DNA of 64,000 nucleotides from Trichobilharzia regenti (lineage: Eukaryota; Platyhelminthes; Trematoda; Strigeidida; Schistosomatidae): NCBI GenBank assembly GCA_944472135.2, contig OX235265.1:1800501-1864500 (forward strand), given 5' to 3'. The stretch's first letter is position 1. Each line of letters starts with the position of its first letter. The notes under the pieces are model-generated. The model made no database searches. It saw only the letters and a list, made by a program, of their open reading frames with translations, and had not been told where the DNA came from. Shown piece after piece: positions 10,830 through 20,532 of the stretch. Both the position numbers and the translations under genes were made by a program.

Positions 10830-11750
10830 TATTTGTAATCTATGATGACACTATCTCAGTTAACTGACAATCTTACCTACTAACCTTATTATTATTTACA
10901 ATGTTTTGGTATATAAATGCACATGACTTCACTGTCACTACAAATACCACATAAGAACTGTCATTAACAATCCTGTAATATTATGCTTATAACTGTTCTT
11001 AATATAATTCGATAAAATTAGATGTAATAGTGTACCAAATGCTAAAAATTCACGCTGTAACATTAGTAATGTTTAGGAGTCAAGCAAATTATTACAGTTG
11101 AAGTTTGTAAAGGCCATCGCCAAAACATAATTGAAATTTGATCTGTTTATTCAAAAGAAACTGTCGGAAATCTCTGTCTACTTTCGGTAGCTTGGATCTT
11201 GACCTCTAAATGATTAGATAATCTTTTATCGAACGTCAATGTTGATATCTTTCCGCTCTTAGGTAAACCATCAGCTATTAAATACGATGCTATTTTTGTC
11301 GGATACTAACTAACTGCTTTCAAACTTCAAACTGAGTAGACACATTTGGAGCATTCAACCCAAGTGTTCTTCGGTTCGCTGAAGTCATCACAGTGAAACA
11401 ACTAAAACCTCATCTATTTTCAAAAAGAATCCGTCGTGAAATCTGAATTACCCTGATTTTCCTGATCCTAGTAACTCTACGTCTTTTGATTTTCTTATTT
11501 TGTTTCAATTTCCTCCAAATCTACTCCTAAAATGTTTCACTTGACTTTCAGTTTAGACTTAAGTTTTTATCCTATGAATTCTACTCACTGTGTTGCATCA
11601 TCTCTCATCTTTTTATTCGACTTCGTACACACCAAATTTTGATTCTTCAATCTTATAAGTACTACTGAGTGAATTTTAGTATTTCTGATTCCACAGTTAT
11701 CACTGACTTATCATCACCCTAACAACAAAATTGTTCATTTTTTACGAGGA
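10830..11750. other. No gene or recognised repeat
   Basis: AT-rich sequence; no coding or repeat signature that I could match inside the window. Confidence 0.5.
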
Positions 11751-11764
11751 ACTGTGCCCTTGCA

Positions 11765-11765
<1 letters not shown>

Positions 11766-11853
<88 letters not shown>

Positions 11854-12029
11854 ATTACAGCTTGATTCCACACTGTATTTTTGGTACAATTATGGAATTT
11901 TCAGCATGGATATCGGTAGCACAAATTTTGCAGGCCGACCATAAATATCAGGTGTTCATCGGCAGGGGATCGAACCTCGGATCATATGCATGGTCGGCGA
12001 GAGTCCTAACCACTGTGCCACCGACGCAC
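11766..12029 (-). mobile_element. SINE-A copy with an expanded TA microsatellite as its tail
   Basis: A pure (TA)n run from about 11766 to 11850 directly joins ttgattacagcttgattcca, the 3' end of SINE-A in minus orientation. The tRNA-like head ends at ccaccgacgcacg (12029). The usual A-rich tail is replaced by the dinucleotide run, suggesting the microsatellite grew from the SINE tail. Confidence 0.85.
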
Positions 12030-12189
12030 GTTATGTGTGTTATGTATGTATGCATTAATAATCTGAGATAACTCCACATTAGTTTGTTTATTAGATGTAT
12101 TACACAGAGATTGAAACGGTATTATTTACTGGATGAAAAAGTTTCGAACAAAATTTATCGCTGTTCATAATCATATCAATCAATTATAA

Positions 12190-12605
12190 TGACACAACTT
12201 CGAAACTTTAGTTTTATAGTTTTCTTTATTCTTTCCTATTTGTCGTCGAAGGAGTTGTAGGATTTTCAAGATATCTGGATGGATAGGTATTGAATCATTC
12301 CCATTACACGTATTTGCAGTTGATTCGATAAACGAAGCTTCTGTCGTTATCAGTCTCTCCCTCCACTCTATGACATTAGATTTTAAAACTGTCATCCCAT
12401 CCCATCATCCTATTGTATGGTTTTGCATAACTGCATGTAGCGCTATAGCTGAACCATTCTCTAGATTTTTTATCTTATTCAGGTTAACCAATCTAGATTT
12501 TGCTAGGTATTTATGTTCGGCTAGTCTGGCTGCCACTATTCTACTAGTTCGACCTATGTATTGGACCTGGCAGACACTGCAGACAGGGTATTATATAGAC
12601 TAAAT
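12190..12605 (-). mobile_element. Penelope-like element, GIY-YIG domain (QVQYIGRTSR lineage)
   Basis: Reading the minus strand: VCQVQYIGRTSRIVAARLAE, then HKYLAKSRLVNLNKIKNLEN, IALHAVMQNHTIGWDGMTVL, and ETTS/TTEASFIESTANTCN-like C-terminal residues. YIGRTSR is the GIY-YIG signature. The reading frame is nearly open from about 12560 to 12190 with few breaks, so this is one of the less decayed PLE domains. Its host element is otherwise missing. Confidence 0.8.
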
Positions 12606-12777
12606 TGTTTTGTTTTAAAGGCTCCACAGCATCCTTGTTTCTAATTGAGTTAGTGGGTGGCTTGAATGCCAGCCACTTTCCTTACTCCTGCCTTGTTAAG
12701 AATTCTGCGTAAGGCTTCCAAGGTTCCTTCCTTGTATGGAATTACTACTGGTGATTTAGATTCCTTATTGTTGATGT

Positions 12778-12862
12778 CGACATTAATATTATTATTATTA
12801 TCGCTATTATTCGTATCATTATTATTGTTATCATTATTATTATTATTATTGTCACTATTATC
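12778..12862 (+). repeat. ATT-type microsatellite
   Basis: Imperfect (ATT)n run interrupted by other triplets. It probably derives from a retroposon tail. Confidence 0.8.
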
Positions 12863-12894
12863 TGAGATAACCTTGTCATCCTGATGTTTCGCTT

Positions 12895-13130
12895 TACTAT
12901 GACTTTCGCAGCAGGGTTGTTGGTATGGCAGTAGAATGTTTGAGAGCTACGCATGTGGTCTGGGTTCAGTCCTCGACCAACGCACTCCCACACAACACTA
13001 AGCCGGTGGTAGAGAGGGAAGGGTGGGTGTGAGGCTAGCAACCCCATCGTGTGAAAATAAACACCACTGCTACAGAAACTTCAGGGATCTCGTTTGAAGC
13101 CCTATGGTCTATTAGGAACATAAAGGAATA
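12895..13130 (+). mobile_element. SINE-B copy
   Basis: tRNA-derived head (ggttgttggtatggcagtag, then ctgggttcagtcctcgacc as B box), body gagagggaagggtgggtgtg..ctagcaaccccatc, and RTE-like tail gaagccctatggtctattag..gaacataaaggaataaaa. Confidence 0.75.
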
Positions 13131-13435
13131 AAAAATCCCTTTCTCACAACAGTCCATACTGGGGACTGTTTTATGATGATGAACAGAAAGTAGGTTAAAG
13201 TTGCATTAGAACTGGTTATATTAAACCCTATAGGTTGTTTACAGCTGTCGAGGACCGACGAAGTGAATTGGATCACTTTTTATTCTGCACCAATGTTTAT
13301 CTACCCCTATTTGAATGTTTTCAACTCAAAATATATTTATAAATTACCCAAGCAATACTGTAATTTATTCCCCTCAGTATTATATTGTCGCTCTTGTTCC
13401 CCACTTTTGAGAAACATTGGTTGCATTATATATCA

Positions 13436-13462
13436 ATCAGTATATATATATATATATATATA
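13436..13462 (+). repeat. TA microsatellite
   Basis: A run of about thirteen TA units next to a family E copy. Confidence 0.8.
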
Positions 13463-13479
13463 CATAGGTTACCAGTAAC

Positions 13480-13805
13480 TAGTGTGCTGTCTGGTCCTAT
13501 CTTTAGTGCAGACTGAATTCTATCAGTCAGGTTTGCAATGTGGCCAATATGCCATTAGGTAGCTCACCAACACGGTGCATATTCATTTAATGATATTAGA
13601 TGGTTGGTCGGAGGCAATCGGAGGGAAACCCTGCTAGCACCCAGTTTCCGTACTAGCTGGCACTCAACAGTCAGTAAGGCGTATCTGCAACCTCGAAGGA
13701 ACTCATGTCCCTCAACTCGGAAATTCGAACCCTCGTCACCCAGTGACTGCTACAGCTAGAGACGTTACCACTGAGCTATTCGCCTTGGCTCGCGAATAAC
13801 CTCCC
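13480..13805 (-). mobile_element. Family E (tRNA-headed SINE), minus copy
   Basis: Complement carries the tRNA-like head GCGAATAGCTCAGTGGTAAC (A box), B box GGTTCGAAT-like (ttcgaaccctcg complement), then the body ending in the complement of agatggttggtcggaggc. The unit is about 300 bp. A plus-oriented copy follows at 13860-14190, making an inverted pair. Confidence 0.75.
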
Positions 13806-13859
13806 ACAGGACGGTATTGAATACTTCTGATTGGGCACTAGTTAGTAACCAGTCTAATT

Positions 13860-14190
13860 TATCTAGTCATTTGAGGCCATATAGTAAACTTCACTGCTAG
13901 AATTCAGTCTGCACCAAACAAATGACTGGGCAAATTACACCAATTACCAAACACTGTCCATTCGAAGATATCCCATACCATTCTGTAGGTGGTAAATTGC
14001 AAGCCAGCGCGAATAGCTCAGTGGTAACATCTCTGGCTGCAGTAGTCACTGGTTGACGTAGGCTTGAATCTCAGAAGGGATATGAGTTCCTTCAAGGTAC
14101 GCCTTGCTGATTGTTGAGTGCCAACTAGCACGAAACCTGGGTGCCATCAGAGCTTATTTCCGATTGCCTCCAACCATTTAGTATATATAA
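13860..14190 (+). mobile_element. Family E, plus copy
   Basis: Plus-strand head gcgaatagctcagtggtaac at about 14010, anticodon-arm-like tctggctgcagtagtcac, and a weakened B box (taggcttgaatctc). The body runs to ccgattgcctccaaccattt. It forms an inverted dimer with 13480-13805. Confidence 0.75.
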
Positions 14191-14319
14191 GCACAGAAAT
14201 ATTATCATGTGTCTATCTATATAACATGATTATTCCTAATTATCGTTCAATATTTTAATCTCTGTAGGACTAAAGTATCTTAAAATTGCAGTAAAACTAT
14301 TAACCTTTATTCTTCAGGG

Positions 14320-15870
14320 TTTATGGATTTGAGAAGATACTGACGAAATAAAATGGAACTCTTCCTTGATCCTGCTCCATGCGTTTGCAATACTGATTCG
14401 TTGGAATTCATAAAATGGAAATTCATGTAATGATTCTTCTTCACTTGACGCTGGTGAGCCTAATAATTCTCTCATATGTCGTCTAGCAGATGTTATGGTC
14501 TCAAGTGCATCAAGTGCAAATAATGACTGCTTCTCTGACTTAAATACACACCATGTTGTCAGGTGTTTCAAATCCTTGAAAGCTTCACAGTCTCTTTGTC
14601 TTCATGGTTTACCAGCTATTATCCTCAAAAATTATGCTGACATTATGTTTCATCATCTCACTGGTATTTTCTATGAATCGTTTTCCACTAACATTGTGCC
14701 TGCTTCTTGGAAGGACATTAAAATTGTTTCTATGCTTAAATCATCAAGTGGACCAAGTGTTAAGTATAGACCTAATGCCATTACCTTACCGTTTTTAAAA
14801 ATAATGAAAAAGCTGCTTTAACTTTACTCTGAGAAACATCACTGAAAGCTTTCAATGATCCTAAAAATTGGCCTATTGACACAGAAGGTGTACTTTAGAT
14901 GACACTGTCATCTTATATCATAAAATTGTCTCTAATTTCGACAGATGTTTGAAATATGTTTTGATTCATTTCTAGATTACGCATCCACCTTTGACTCTGT
15001 ACCTAGGCCTCCTTTGTTAAACAAGCTTTCTGAACCGCAAGTAAAATGGCTGAATTCTTACTTTTCTGATAGAAAACAGTACACTATTTACAATGGGAAT
15101 TCCTCCACTACTTCACCGACTCGAGCTGGTTTTTTAACTGAAAGGTGCTGTTCTTTCTCCTTTTCTGTTTTATTTCTTCTTATAGGACTTGGCCTATTCT
15201 GACGAAGCCCATTATGTTGAGTACGCTGATGATCCGATTGTTTCTATCACGGCGGTTACTTCTCAGCTAGACTGTTCCAGTATCAATAACTTCTTAATAT
15301 AAATTGGTCACTGGTTTTTGTGAATGGTATTGAGCTAAATCTGTCCAAATGTCACCTGACTTACATGAGCTGCTTAGTTTGCATCGTTCCACTTTCATAG
15401 ATGACACTGAAATTGAAACCAAATCGAATGTTAAATACTTTGGACTGTGTATTACCTCTTATCCTAATGATCCCTGGTCTTTCCCCCTAATCATGTTAGC
15501 TTCCAGATGGATAATTCGTTTGACGTTCTATGTAAGGAAATTAAAACGATCTGGTATCATTCCGTCTCTACCGATACAGTTTGTTAATTCTAGTATTCTG
15601 CCTATTCTTCTTTGCTGCTCCCCCCCCAACACCATTATCTTTCCTGGGTTACTTAAAAAAGACCTTGTTATACTGCGTAGGGTGCTAAAAGCCTTCAAGA
15701 TTCATGCAAAACGTTAACACATATTATCTTATCAGACTCTGAGCATCCTGTCTGTTTACAAATCTCTCCTTGTATCCCATCAGGTAGGTCAAACTAGAAG
15801 CAACTATAGGAGACTGTATGCTCAGACGACTAAGTAGGAAAACTTCACAATAGCTTATTTGACCGGGACA
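14320..15870 (+). mobile_element. CR1-like LINE reverse transcriptase remnant
   Basis: Frames across the region give HHVVRCFKSLKASQSLCLHG, VPASWKDIKIVSMLKSSSGP followed by VKYRPNAITLPFLK (RT motifs 0-1), then DYASTFDSVPRPPLLNKL (motif A remnant, F(D/Y)YASAFDS type), YADDPIVS-like (motif C, near 15218) and LCITSYPND. It ends with RVLKAFKIHAKR and a related C-terminus at 15790-15860. Multiple stops and frameshifts; no intact ORF. Confidence 0.8.
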
Positions 15871-16004
15871 CATTTAATGTGATGAGAAGGGTGTTTAAGG
15901 CAGGAGACACTACCAAATTACCAAGGAACTATAAGTAAACTGCTCTATTTTTTCCCATTGTTATATCGTTGTTTATAATTAAATTTTAAATTTTCCAGTC
16001 GATA

Positions 16005-16195
16005 GATTGGACTGAAGTGCCAGGTCTCAGGTTGAAATGTCGGCTTCTTGTACAAATGCTTTGACCATGTCTGGGCATTTAATTAGAAGTTGATTGGTGG
16101 ATGATTACTAGCAGTGGAGTCCAGGATAAAACGCATTTTGTCCTATTTGGGACTCGTAATCTGGATGTACCTGCATGACCTGTTGCATAAGAAGA
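16005..16195 (-). mobile_element. SINE-C (Smalpha-like) with degenerate hammerhead, minus copy
   Basis: Minus strand at about 16110-16175 reads CGAGTCCCAAATAGGAC then AAAATGCG..ATCCTGGACTCC. These are the helix II hairpin and 3' half of the classical schistosome Smalpha hammerhead, with the CUGAUGA and GAAA boxes mutated. The remaining sequence (gtctcaggttgaaatgtcgg) recurs at 63085-63100. Confidence 0.65.
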
Positions 16196-16199
16196 GGCT

Positions 16200-16380
16200 C
16201 TCGTGGCCCAAGGGGTCTAGTGGATAACGCGTTGGCGTTTGAAACTATGGGCACTGGGTTTGAGCATCGATGGGAACATGGGGATGCAGGTACGCCCAGT
16301 TAATTGACGAGTCCCAAATAGGACGAAATGCCCGTTATCCTGGATTTCAGTGCTATTTACCATACATCAATTAAAATCTT
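16200..16380 (+). mobile_element. SINE-C (Smalpha-like), tRNA head plus hammerhead-like region
   Basis: The tRNA-like A box ggtctagtggataacgcg and a B-box-like gggtttgagcatcg precede TTGACGA (16304-16310), then GTCCCAAATAGGAC, GAAA (16325-16328), TGCCCGTTATCCTGGAT. Helix II and GAAA are intact. C3 is U and helix I is broken by extra bases, so cleavage is unlikely. tRNA-like promoter plus hammerhead is the known design of schistosome Smalpha repeats. It forms an inverted pair with 16005-16195. Confidence 0.7.
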
Positions 16381-16519
16381 ATATATTTTTTGCTAATATT
16401 TAAACTTAGTCTAATCATATGTTCATATTCATATCGAACAATGCTATCAATTTAAATGCCCTGTTTTAATTACTACCCTTGTAATGAGACAGTTAGATGC
16501 GATAGTGTACTGAAGTACA

Positions 16520-16572
16520 CATCCTGAAAATTCCATATTTGTACCAAAAGTAGTGTTAGAAATAAAGCTGTA
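16520..16572 (+). mobile_element. SINE-A 3' fragment
   Basis: tgaaaattccatatttgtac..aataaagctgt matches the 3' body of SINE-A only. Too short to define ends. Confidence 0.5.
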
Positions 16573-17039
16573 TGCATACATATCAGTACTGACGGCTTCA
16601 CCAATCACCTTCACATTAGCAACAGACACTTTAGAATAAATAGATTTAGACATGTTTCAACCTGTTGCAAATGTACCATGAAAGTAGTTAGATAACACAA
16701 CCACAGTGTTGAATGCCTTTATTTAATAATTCATTTTGACATCCCTGTAATTTTGGAACTTATTTTATCCTTCATTTTTTTTTTATTAGTGATAGCTGTT
16801 GTGGTATATATATAACGCAGATTGGGAGAAGTCAGAAATTATTAGCTGGTAAGTGGATTCCCTCCTGGTGATTGAATAATCAGCAAGTTTGCCTCACAAC
16901 TTGAAATTCTTAGGTTTCACACTTGATGGGTTGACAGGTGCATACACCTGAAGAGACCTAAAACTACAATGATATAAACAACAGTTCAGTACTCTGTGCT
17001 TTTTCAATGATTCTCCAAATGAAGTGAATTTGTAATCAA

Positions 17040-17565
17040 ACTTAGGCACCTGTTTAAAACTTGGACTACGGAAAACATCGCTTAATATATTGAATATAGT
17101 CTATGTGATTTAGTTTGTTTAAATCTAGTAAAATATGACCCATAAAAGTACTTTGTTTACTTTGACAAGAATTCAAAATATTTACAACATGTGGTTTCGC
17201 AATTTTCTACTAAACATGAGAAGAAGCATTATTCTCAATGGAAGGCAGCCTATCACAGTAATAATGAGATAACTGTTCCTGACTGGTTTCTTTGTTTCAA
17301 AAAATGTACTCCTGAACTTTTTATAATTTGCATTTAACAAAATGTTGGATGAAAGTTAGCGGCCTGCTTAAATCAATGGGCTAATAGGTGAAATTACTTC
17401 CCATCAAAGAGTTTAATTTCATCTAAAATTTATCATCATTGTTTTAATCGTCCAGTTATATCAAATGGCCTCCAAAACGCCAGTGAAAATTCTGTTGATT
17501 AGATGAACATTGTTCAGAATAAAGCCATTACTATTATTATTAAAATCAATCTTGTCAACACTTGA
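17040..17565 (+). mobile_element. Repeat F (unclassified dispersed repeat)
   Basis: Shares many blocks with 56640-57135 (ttgtttaaatctagtaaaat, tattcaaaatatttacaac, tctactaaacatgagaa, cattgttcagaataaagcc) and ends in an ATT-rich run. Both copies are in the same orientation. No protein motif was seen. The (ATT)n tail suggests a retroposed element. 16573-17039 holds nothing I recognise. Confidence 0.55.
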
Positions 17566-17632
17566 GGAAAATATGGGCTTAAATCATCAGGTTGATGTTA
17601 CATCTGAGCATCTTAGTAATTTAATATTACTG

Positions 17633-18118
17633 TTCAGGTTCTTACAATTATAAAATATAATATTTGTGTGCGTCGGTGGCACAGTGGTTAGGACTCTCGC
17701 CGACCATGCACATGGTCCCGGGTTCGAGCCTGCACCGACGCACATCTGATATCTATGGTCGGCCTGCAAAATTTGTGCTACCGATATCCATGCTGAAAAT
17801 TCCATACTTGTACCGAAAATACGGTGTGGAATCAAGCTGTAAATAAAAAAATAAAAAAAATAAATAAAAAAAAATAAAGATAGCCAGGTATGCGGCGGAT
17901 ACATTTTTAACGTAGAATAACAGATTAGTTATGGGGTGTCAAAATAAATAGTCATATTTGTGTGACAAACGTGCTAGGCTGTCACACAAATATGACTATT
18001 TATTTTGACACCCCATAACTAATATGTTATTCTACGTTAAAAATGTATCCGCCGCATACCTGGCTATCTTTATTGTAGCGAACACAAATATTATATTTCA
18101 TAATTGTAAGAACCTGAA
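17633..18118. repeat. Long fold-back inverted repeat with SINE in one arm
   Basis: 17874-17967 and 17980-18074 are near-perfect inverted arms (about 94 bp, one mismatch seen at the cagatt/aatatg position) around a 12-nt spacer. The match continues outward as ttcaggttcttacaattat (17634-17652) against its complement at 18098-18117. The left arm is interrupted by SINE-A at 17667-17873. The extremely low divergence of the inner arms implies a recent inverted duplication or gene-conversion-like copying. Confidence 0.9.
17667..17873 (+). mobile_element. SINE-A copy (well preserved) inside a fold-back arm
   Basis: The head folds as a tRNA: acceptor arms GTGCGTCG (17669-17676) and CGACGCAC (17736-17743), A box tggcacagtggttaggactc, B box gggttcgagcc. 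It is followed by the body tatctatggtcggcctgc and tail aaataaaaaaataaaaaaa. Confidence 0.9.
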
Positions 18119-18149
18119 GAGAAATTATTGAAAAGAATATTCTTCGTTC
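18110..18149 (+). ncRNA. Hammerhead ribozyme motif, PLE-associated
   Basis: Helix I is GAAC (18110-18113) with GTTC (18146-18149). The core CTGAAGA is at 18114-18120. A weak helix II segment follows, then GAAA (18130-18133). Helix III is AAGAA/TTCTT (18133-18137 with 18140-18144) and C17 is at 18145. All invariant core bases are present. Only helix II (GAAATTATT) is poor. Related, more damaged versions occur at 19150-19190, 33184-33220 and 31289-31324 (minus). Confidence 0.6.
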
Positions 18150-18159
18150 AGATTGACTT

Positions 18160-18800
18160 TTAATTCATAATATGGGAATATTTCACACTATCAAATCTTA
18201 TAATATTACTGTGTCTATTTACCACAGGAAAAGCTGTTTTACGAGTGATAGTATAACTCGTATATAGTCTATGGCTACTAAGAGTACAGCTTAAAAATTT
18301 TGCGTCTAATGAATAAAGATATTTTTCACACGTCCAGAAATTCTTTTCCGCAAAGTTGTGCATGCGAGAATACTTACTGCTCCTGTGTGGAGCCAGTTAC
18401 AAAGGTCGTACAATTAGGCCTGTTTCTCGTCGGATTTCCCAACATCACCCTGCATAATGGTTAAGTAAAGGACAAACAGAGTCCATTCATAGCGCTATTC
18501 TATCTCATCTTGTGGATACAGAACACAAGAGTGTTGTTAACAAGGCAGCTTTCAAAGTCATTTACCGCATACCAACCAACAAATCTTGATTTCGCCTTAA
18601 GAATTCGTCTACAACATATTGCTGTGGCTGGCTGTTGAGATACACATTAAGAAGCCTGATTTATGTATCCAAAAGAAGCTAGTTCAGACATTGTCCTTAC
18701 CCGCTTGACCATCTGGGTTTGAATGATCCTTAATTTTTTGCAGAAATTTCCTTAATTTTAATTGTTATTCCATTTGCTATTATATTCTTATGCTCATTTT
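18160..18800 (+). mobile_element. Penelope-like element, GIY-YIG region (degenerate)
   Basis: Plus-strand translation from 18362: [20 protein letters not shown] (GIY-YIG motif with YIGR changed to YKGR), then HHPAWLSKGQTESIHSAILS, HLVDTEHKSVVNKAAFKVIY, RIPTNKS. The order matches other PLE C-termini here (48270-48640, 26959-27249). Preceded by the hammerhead motif at 18110. Confidence 0.75.
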
Positions 18801-18824
18801 TATAATTTATGCATCTTTCTTTTT

Positions 18825-19040
18825 TTCATTCACGTGCCCAGTGGAACATAGGGCCTCAAGCTAGTGGCTTGAAGTATCCACAGCAGTGTTTAACTTTTAC
18901 AGGATAGGGTTGCTAGCCTCATGCCCAACCTTTCGTCTTTACCAGCATTATTTCTGGTTTAGCGAGGTAAAGGAATGCGCCGACCGGGACTCGAACCCCA
19001 GACCATATGCCTTGTTGGCGAGCATCCTAACCGCTGTGAA
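18825..19040 (-). mobile_element. SINE-B copy
   Basis: Complement shows B box (gggactcgaaccccagacca complement), body (ctagcctcatgcccaac), and RTE-like tail (ccagtggaacatagggcctc). 48-53 kb copies share the same layout. Confidence 0.75.
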
Positions 19041-19149
19041 TCTTTAGTCAACTGTAATTCACTTGATCTTATTTCAAAAATCGATAGTATTTAAAAAACA
19101 CCAATATTGTTAATGACTACTAATGTAGAATATTCTATATATATATGTA

Positions 19150-19190
19150 AAGCCAGAAGAGGAAATTATCGAAAAGGATATTCTTTGCTC
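19150..19190 (+). ncRNA. Hammerhead-like motif (U4 mutated)
   Basis: AGC/GCT helix I, core CAGAAGA (U4 to A), GAAA, helix III AAGGA/TTCTT. It has the same architecture as 18110-18149 but the core change should abolish cleavage. Confidence 0.4.
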
Positions 19191-19239
19191 AATTGTTTTG
19201 TTTTGATTGAACGCTAGTTAACTGGTGTCATGTGTATGT

Positions 19240-19545
19240 CTAGTCCTTTGTTTGATGCAGACTGAATTCTATAAGTCAGTCATGTGTGCAATGTGGTCAC
19301 GTCATGCTAGGTGGTTGGCCATCATGGTGGACTGATTTGTTGTTATTAGATTGTTTAGTGCAATAGGCAGGAAAACCTACTGGGACAGAGGTTTCATGTT
19401 TGTCGGTACTCATCAGCCAGCAAGTCATATCTGAGACCTTTTGAAGGTGCTTATGTTCTTTCTGAGATATGAGCTCGCGTCACTCAGTGTTGCAGTCAGA
19501 GACGGTATCAATGGGCTACCAGTAGAGTAATACAGGAAGTCAATA
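19240..19545 (-). mobile_element. Family E, minus copy
   Basis: tagtcctttgtttgatgcag, tgcaatgtggtcac and the complement of the tRNA-like head (ggtagcccattgataccgtc-like near 19500) match other E copies. It is followed head-to-head by a plus copy at 19548-19710. Confidence 0.65.
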
Positions 19546-19547
19546 GT

Positions 19548-19710
19548 GATGCTGAACAGCACAGTGGTAGCATCTCTGACTACAGCATTCACTGGGAGAT
19601 ACGTGATCGAATCTTAGATATACCTTGCTAACTGTTGAGCGCCAACAAGCATGAAACCTATGTCCTAACAGGACTTCCTGACGATTGCCTTCAAACACCT
19701 AACATACTTA
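19548..19710 (+). mobile_element. Family E, plus copy (partial)
   Basis: tgaacagcacagtggtagc is a diverged A box, then tctgactacagcattcactg, and the body through cgattgccttcaaacaccta. Inverted partner of 19240-19545. Confidence 0.65.
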
Positions 19711-19794
19711 TTTTGTGTTGATTTTATCAGGGAGCTCTGTATCAAGTTATATTTGCATTGACAGTGACATCTTAAATTAATAATAAATTGTACA

Positions 19795-20125
19795 CAGGAT
19801 TTCATCATGAACTGACATCGGTTAGAGAACCATTGGAAAATCTCAGAGTATTGGAAAACTGTTTTATCCTATCATGAACTTGTAGAAGTTAGAATTCATG
19901 GGCTGGCTATTGAATTGAATCCCAGTGGCTTAATTATCTACGAGCTCACCCTGAAACCAGGAGGTTCTTGGATTTGAACCCCGATTCGTGAATATGGATG
20001 AAGAGTTCTAAAATAGATAGATGAAACAGATCTCCAGTACATCCTGGATGGTTTTCCAACGGTTATCTAAGTGATGTCAGCTCAAGATGAAATCCTCCAA
20101 CCAATCAATCGAAACCCCTTCGAAC
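19795..20125. mobile_element. Family D inverted dimer (minus then plus)
   Basis: 19795-19990 is the minus tail and tRNA-like part (ggatttcatcatgaactgac). 19990-20125 is the plus ribozyme/tail part (gatgaagagttctaaaatag, gatgaaatcctccaaccaat). The ribozyme helix II is destroyed in the plus half. Confidence 0.65.
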
Positions 20126-20374
20126 TAATACTTTTAAAACTGCACATAATTTCTGGATTCAGTGTGCATATGAAGGGTTCACAATCAGACGAAATGAAGC
20201 TGAATTCATTTTATCCCACAATGTTATTGTTTTACAAAAATTGAAACCATGCAAAGGGGACTACTAACTGTAGCAAATTATTCTTTTAAGCTTCTCAAAC
20301 AAATTTCACATTATGCGCACATATAAAAGAAAGCCAATTTCAGTGATATGAATAAACAAAATATTAAATAATAA

Positions 20375-20380
20375 TTTATT
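20375..20380 (-). promoter_or_regulatory. Candidate polyadenylation signal of the annexin gene
   Basis: AATAAA on the minus strand about 100 nt past the annexin stop codon. It is the first canonical hexamer downstream of the stop on that strand. Inference only. Confidence 0.5.
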
Positions 20381-20478
20381 CTGTTCAATATTCTTCACTC
20401 TGGTTGTATTTTTGTAGGAGAAATATTGAATACGCATAGCTGTCATTGTTAATATTTCTGGTGTAATAACACAATGAA

Positions 20479-20532
20479 TTATGCACCAATGAGCGCCAAT
20501 AGAAGTCGTCGATAATCTCCACTCGTATCATC
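20479..20532 (-). CDS. Annexin exon 6 (C-terminus and stop)
   Basis: Encodes [17 protein letters not shown] then TAA: the end of repeat 4, including the acidic residue completing its calcium site. Acceptor TTTTTTCAG lies just upstream on the minus strand. It joins exon 5 in phase 0. At 54 bp it is too short for ORF searches but unmistakable as an annexin end. Confidence 0.92.
   Translation of the reverse strand, partial: DDTSGDYRRLLLALIGA

Noticed and set aside
17667..17745. Possible true tRNA gene (cloverleaf, A and B boxes)
   Set aside because: The same head occurs in at least eight places followed by the same non-tRNA body and A-rich tail; it is the SINE-A promoter. The anticodon arm is also irregular.
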